The notes under the pieces: generated by a model
Told to the model about the DNA's origin: nothing
Database searches by the model: none
What the model saw: the letters and a program-made list of their open reading frames with translations, nothing else
Assembly (NCBI GenBank): GCA_021812845.1
Contig: JAKAML010000049.1
Coordinates: 1 to 7,826 of the forward strand
Source of the DNA: Pseudomonadota bacterium
GTDB lineage: Bacteria > Pseudomonadota > Alphaproteobacteria > Rhizobiales > Hyphomicrobiaceae
Reading direction: 5' to 3'
Length of the DNA stretch: 7,826 nucleotides
In this document: positions 5,800 through 7,826 of the stretch, piece by piece
How the letters are laid out: each line of letters opens with the position of its first letter
How positions within the stretch are numbered: position 1 is the stretch's first letter
Translations under genes and position numbers: made by a program

Positions 5800-7826
5800 A
5801 TGTCCGAGCCACCACCCGCCCCGAGCCACCACCGGCTCCCCCGAACCGGCGCACTGCTGCTCGCTGCCCTCACCCTCGCCGCCGTGGTCGCGGCGGCGAC
5901 CGGTCCCGGGACGCCGCCCGCCGCCCCGGCCGCCCGATCGACCACGCCCGCCGCGACCGCCGCCGCCGCCCACAGCGGGGCGCACGTCGAAGCGCGCGTC
6001 GCCGCTCTCCTGGCCCTCATGACGACGGCGGAGAAGGTCGGCCAGCTCAATCTCGTCTCGCGCGGCGACCCCATCGACGGCCAGATCGAGCGCGTCCGCC
6101 GCGGCGAGATCGGCATGATGCTGAACGTGGTCGAGCCCGGCGAGGTGCGCGCCTACCAGGACGCCGCCCGCCGGTCGCGACTCGCGATCCCGCTCGTCAT
6201 GGGGCTCGATGCCATCACCGTGTTCCGGATCGCCATGCCGCTGCCCCTGGCGCTGGCCGCGACCTGGAACCCCGCTCTCGTCGAGCGGACCACGCTCGCG
6301 GTGGCCCGCGAGACCGCCGCCCACGGCATCAACTGGACCTTCGCGCCGATGGTCGACCTGTCCCGCGATCCCCGCTGGGGCCGGGTGAGCGAAGGCGCGG
6401 GCGAGGATCCCCATCTGGCGGCCGCCATCGCCGCCGCACGGGTCCGCGGCTACCGCGCGGGCGGGCTCGCCACCGCCGTCAAGCACTTCGTCGGCTACGG
6501 CGCTCCGGAGGCGGGGCGCGACTACAACGGCGCCGCGATCCCGACGTCGGAGCTGTTCGACCGCTACCTGCCGCCGTTCCGTGCCGCCCTCGACGCCGGC
6601 TCGGAGACGGTCATGGCGGCCTTCAACACCGTCAACGGCATTCCGGTTTCCGCCGACCGGACCCTGCTCACCGGGCTCTTGCGCGACCGGCTCGGCTTTG
6701 GCGGCTTCGTCACCTCCGACTTCAATGCCATCGGCGAGTTGCAGAACCACGGCGTCGCCGCCGACCTCGCGCAGGCGACACGCAAGGCGATCCTGGCCGG
6801 CGTCGACGTCGACATGGAGGGTGCCGCCTACGAGCGCCATCTCGCCGACGAGATCGCGGCCGGGCGCGTGCCGATGGCGGTGCTCGACGAGGCCGTCCGC
6901 CGCGTGCTCCGCGTCAAGATCGGCATGGGCCTCCTCGACCGGCCGCAGCCGGACTTGCCGCCGCCGCCGCCCGAGGACGAGGTCCGCGCCGTCGCCCGCG
7001 AGGCCGCGCGCCAGTCGCTGGTCCTCCTGAAGAACGACCGCGACACGCTGCCCATAGCCGCCGGGGCGCGCCGCGTGGCGCTCGTCGGCGCGTGGGCGGC
7101 AGGCGACTACGACCTTTCCTGGTGGGGGCCGGCCGGCCTGACGCCACCCGCGACCGAGACGCTTCTCGCCGCGCTCCGCGCCCGGCTGCGTCCGGGCCAG
7201 AGCCTCGACTACGCACCGGGCTACGCCGACACCTGCGGCAACGCCGCCGGCGATCCGGCCGAGGCGGTCGCCAAGGCCCGGGCCGCGGATCTCGTCGTCG
7301 TCGCCGTCGCATTCGATTGCGACATCTGGGGCGAAGCCGCGTCCCGCGCCGAACTCGGCCTGTCGCCGCCGCAGCAGGCGCTGCTGGCGGCGGTCGCCGC
7401 GACGGGCACGCCGGTCGCGCTCCTCGTCAGCACCAGCCGGCCGCTGGTCCTGACCGCCGCCGAGCCGCTGGCCGCGGCCATCCTCGTCGTCTGGCACGGT
7501 GGCACGGAGGGCCGCACCGCCATCGCCGAGGCGCTGGCCGGCGACGTCACCCCGTCCGGCAAGCTGCCGATGAGCTTTCCGCGCAGCGTCGGCCAGCTTC
7601 CGTATTCCTACGACGCGCTGCCGACCTCCCGCCCGCCCGGCGAGGACCGCTTCACCTCGCGCTACGTCGACACGCCGACCGATCCGCTCTACCCGTTCGG
7701 CCACGGGCTCGGATACGCCCGCTTCACCTACGACGCCCTCGCCCCCGGCGCATCCAGCCTCCCGACCCGGGACGGCCGGCTGGCCGTCACCGTCGCCGTC
7801 ACCAACGTTTCCCCGCGCAGCGGCGA
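5800..7826 (+). CDS. bglX: Periplasmic GH3 beta-glucosidase, BglX type (3' end outside window)
   Basis: The frame has no stop from 5617 to the window edge; 675 codons from the ATG at 5800 are visible, against 765 residues in E. coli BglX. The start is chosen because it gives a Sec signal peptide: a polar N-region, hydrophobic ALLLAALTLAAVVAAA (about residues 18-33), then a Pro/Ala/Thr-rich linker to about 55. An ATG at 5746 is possible; neither has a clear ribosome binding site. GH3 blocks run in order: MTTAEKVGQLNLVSRG, DLSRDPRWGRVSEGAGED, KHFVGYG (K228, H229), VTSDFNAI with nucleophile D307, SLVLLKN, then GEAASR with the probable acid/base E512, PSGKLPMSFPRSVGQLP, YPFGHGLGYARFTYD and the start of a fibronectin III-like domain. 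The enzyme should remove glucose from the non-reducing ends of beta-glucosides in the periplasm. Oddly, the family's DxxHG loop reads DAITV at 137-141. Class assignment is secure; substrate is not. Confidence 0.92.
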   Translation, partial: MSEPPPAPSHHRLPRTGALLLAALTLAAVVAAATGPGTPPAAPAARSTTPAATAAAAHSGAHVEARVAALLALMTTAEKVGQLNLVSRGDPIDGQIERVRRGEIGMMLNVVEPGEVRAYQDAARRSRLAIPLVMGLDAITVFRIAMPLPLALAATWNPALVERTTLAVARETAAHGINWTFAPMVDLSRDPRWGRVSEGAGEDPHLAAAIAAARVRGYRAGGLATAVKHFVGYGAPEAGRDYNGAAIPTSELFDRYLPPFRAALDAGSETVMAAFNTVNGIPVSADRTLLTGLLRDRLGFGGFVTSDFNAIGELQNHGVAADLAQATRKAILAGVDVDMEGAAYERHLADEIAAGRVPMAVLDEAVRRVLRVKIGMGLLDRPQPDLPPPPPEDEVRAVAREAARQSLVLLKNDRDTLPIAAGARRVALVGAWAAGDYDLSWWGPAGLTPPATETLLAALRARLRPGQSLDYAPGYADTCGNAAGDPAEAVAKARAADLVVVAVAFDCDIWGEAASRAELGLSPPQQALLAAVAATGTPVALLVSTSRPLVLTAAEPLAAAILVVWHGGTEGRTAIAEALAGDVTPSGKLPMSFPRSVGQLPYSYDALPTSRPPGEDRFTSRYVDTPTDPLYPFGHGLGYARFTYDALAPGASSLPTRDGRLAVTVAVTNVSPRSG

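Noticed and set aside
5704..7704. Long minus-strand reading frame (666 residues) opposite bglX
   Set aside because: Low-complexity Arg/Gly/Ala composition; the plus strand encodes an intact GH3 enzyme through the same stretch.

Overview
The window is high-GC DNA (roughly 70% by eye, not counted) with strong G/C preference at third codon positions. The product set (an NdvA/ChvA-type cyclic glucan exporter, a YfhO-like membrane protein, a stand-alone RibA and a BglX-type periplasmic beta-glucosidase) points to an alphaproteobacterium, most likely of the Hyphomicrobiales (Rhizobiales). This placement is an inference from protein resemblance; no marker gene is present. It looks like ordinary chromosome: I see no insertion sequence, CRISPR array, tRNA, rRNA or attachment site.

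Layout. Positions 1-1815 (+) hold the 3' part of a YfhO-family polytopic membrane protein. Its stop overlaps the ATG of ndvA (1812-3593, +), an ABC exporter with fused membrane and ATPase domains. A 258-residue DMP19-like protein (3603-4379, -) converges on ndvA with only 9 bases between the stops. Upstream of it lies a strong rho-independent terminator (about 4405-4437, - strand) that ends ribA (4507-5142, -), GTP cyclohydrolase II. A gap of about 650 bp (5143-5799) separates ribA from a divergent gene, bglX (from 5800, +), a signal-peptide-bearing GH3 beta-glucosidase that runs off the right edge.

How the genes may work together. YfhO-like protein and NdvA are translationally coupled and probably serve one envelope-glycan process: NdvA homologues export cyclic beta-1,2-glucan, and YfhO proteins are GT-C-like membrane proteins, one of which modifies cell-surface polymer in Bacillus. 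BglX acts on beta-glucosides in the periplasm, where such glucans reside, so a thematic link is possible but unproven. ribA supplies the first committed step of riboflavin synthesis and has no evident link to the rest.

The points most worth a second look are the YfhO-NdvA coupling, a BglX whose usual DxxHG substrate-loop motif reads DAITV, the apparent two-domain DMP19/HEAT-like protein, some divergent positions in RibA, and the unexplained 650-bp divergent spacer with palindromes and one weak small ORF. I found no clear evidence of an entirely new system.
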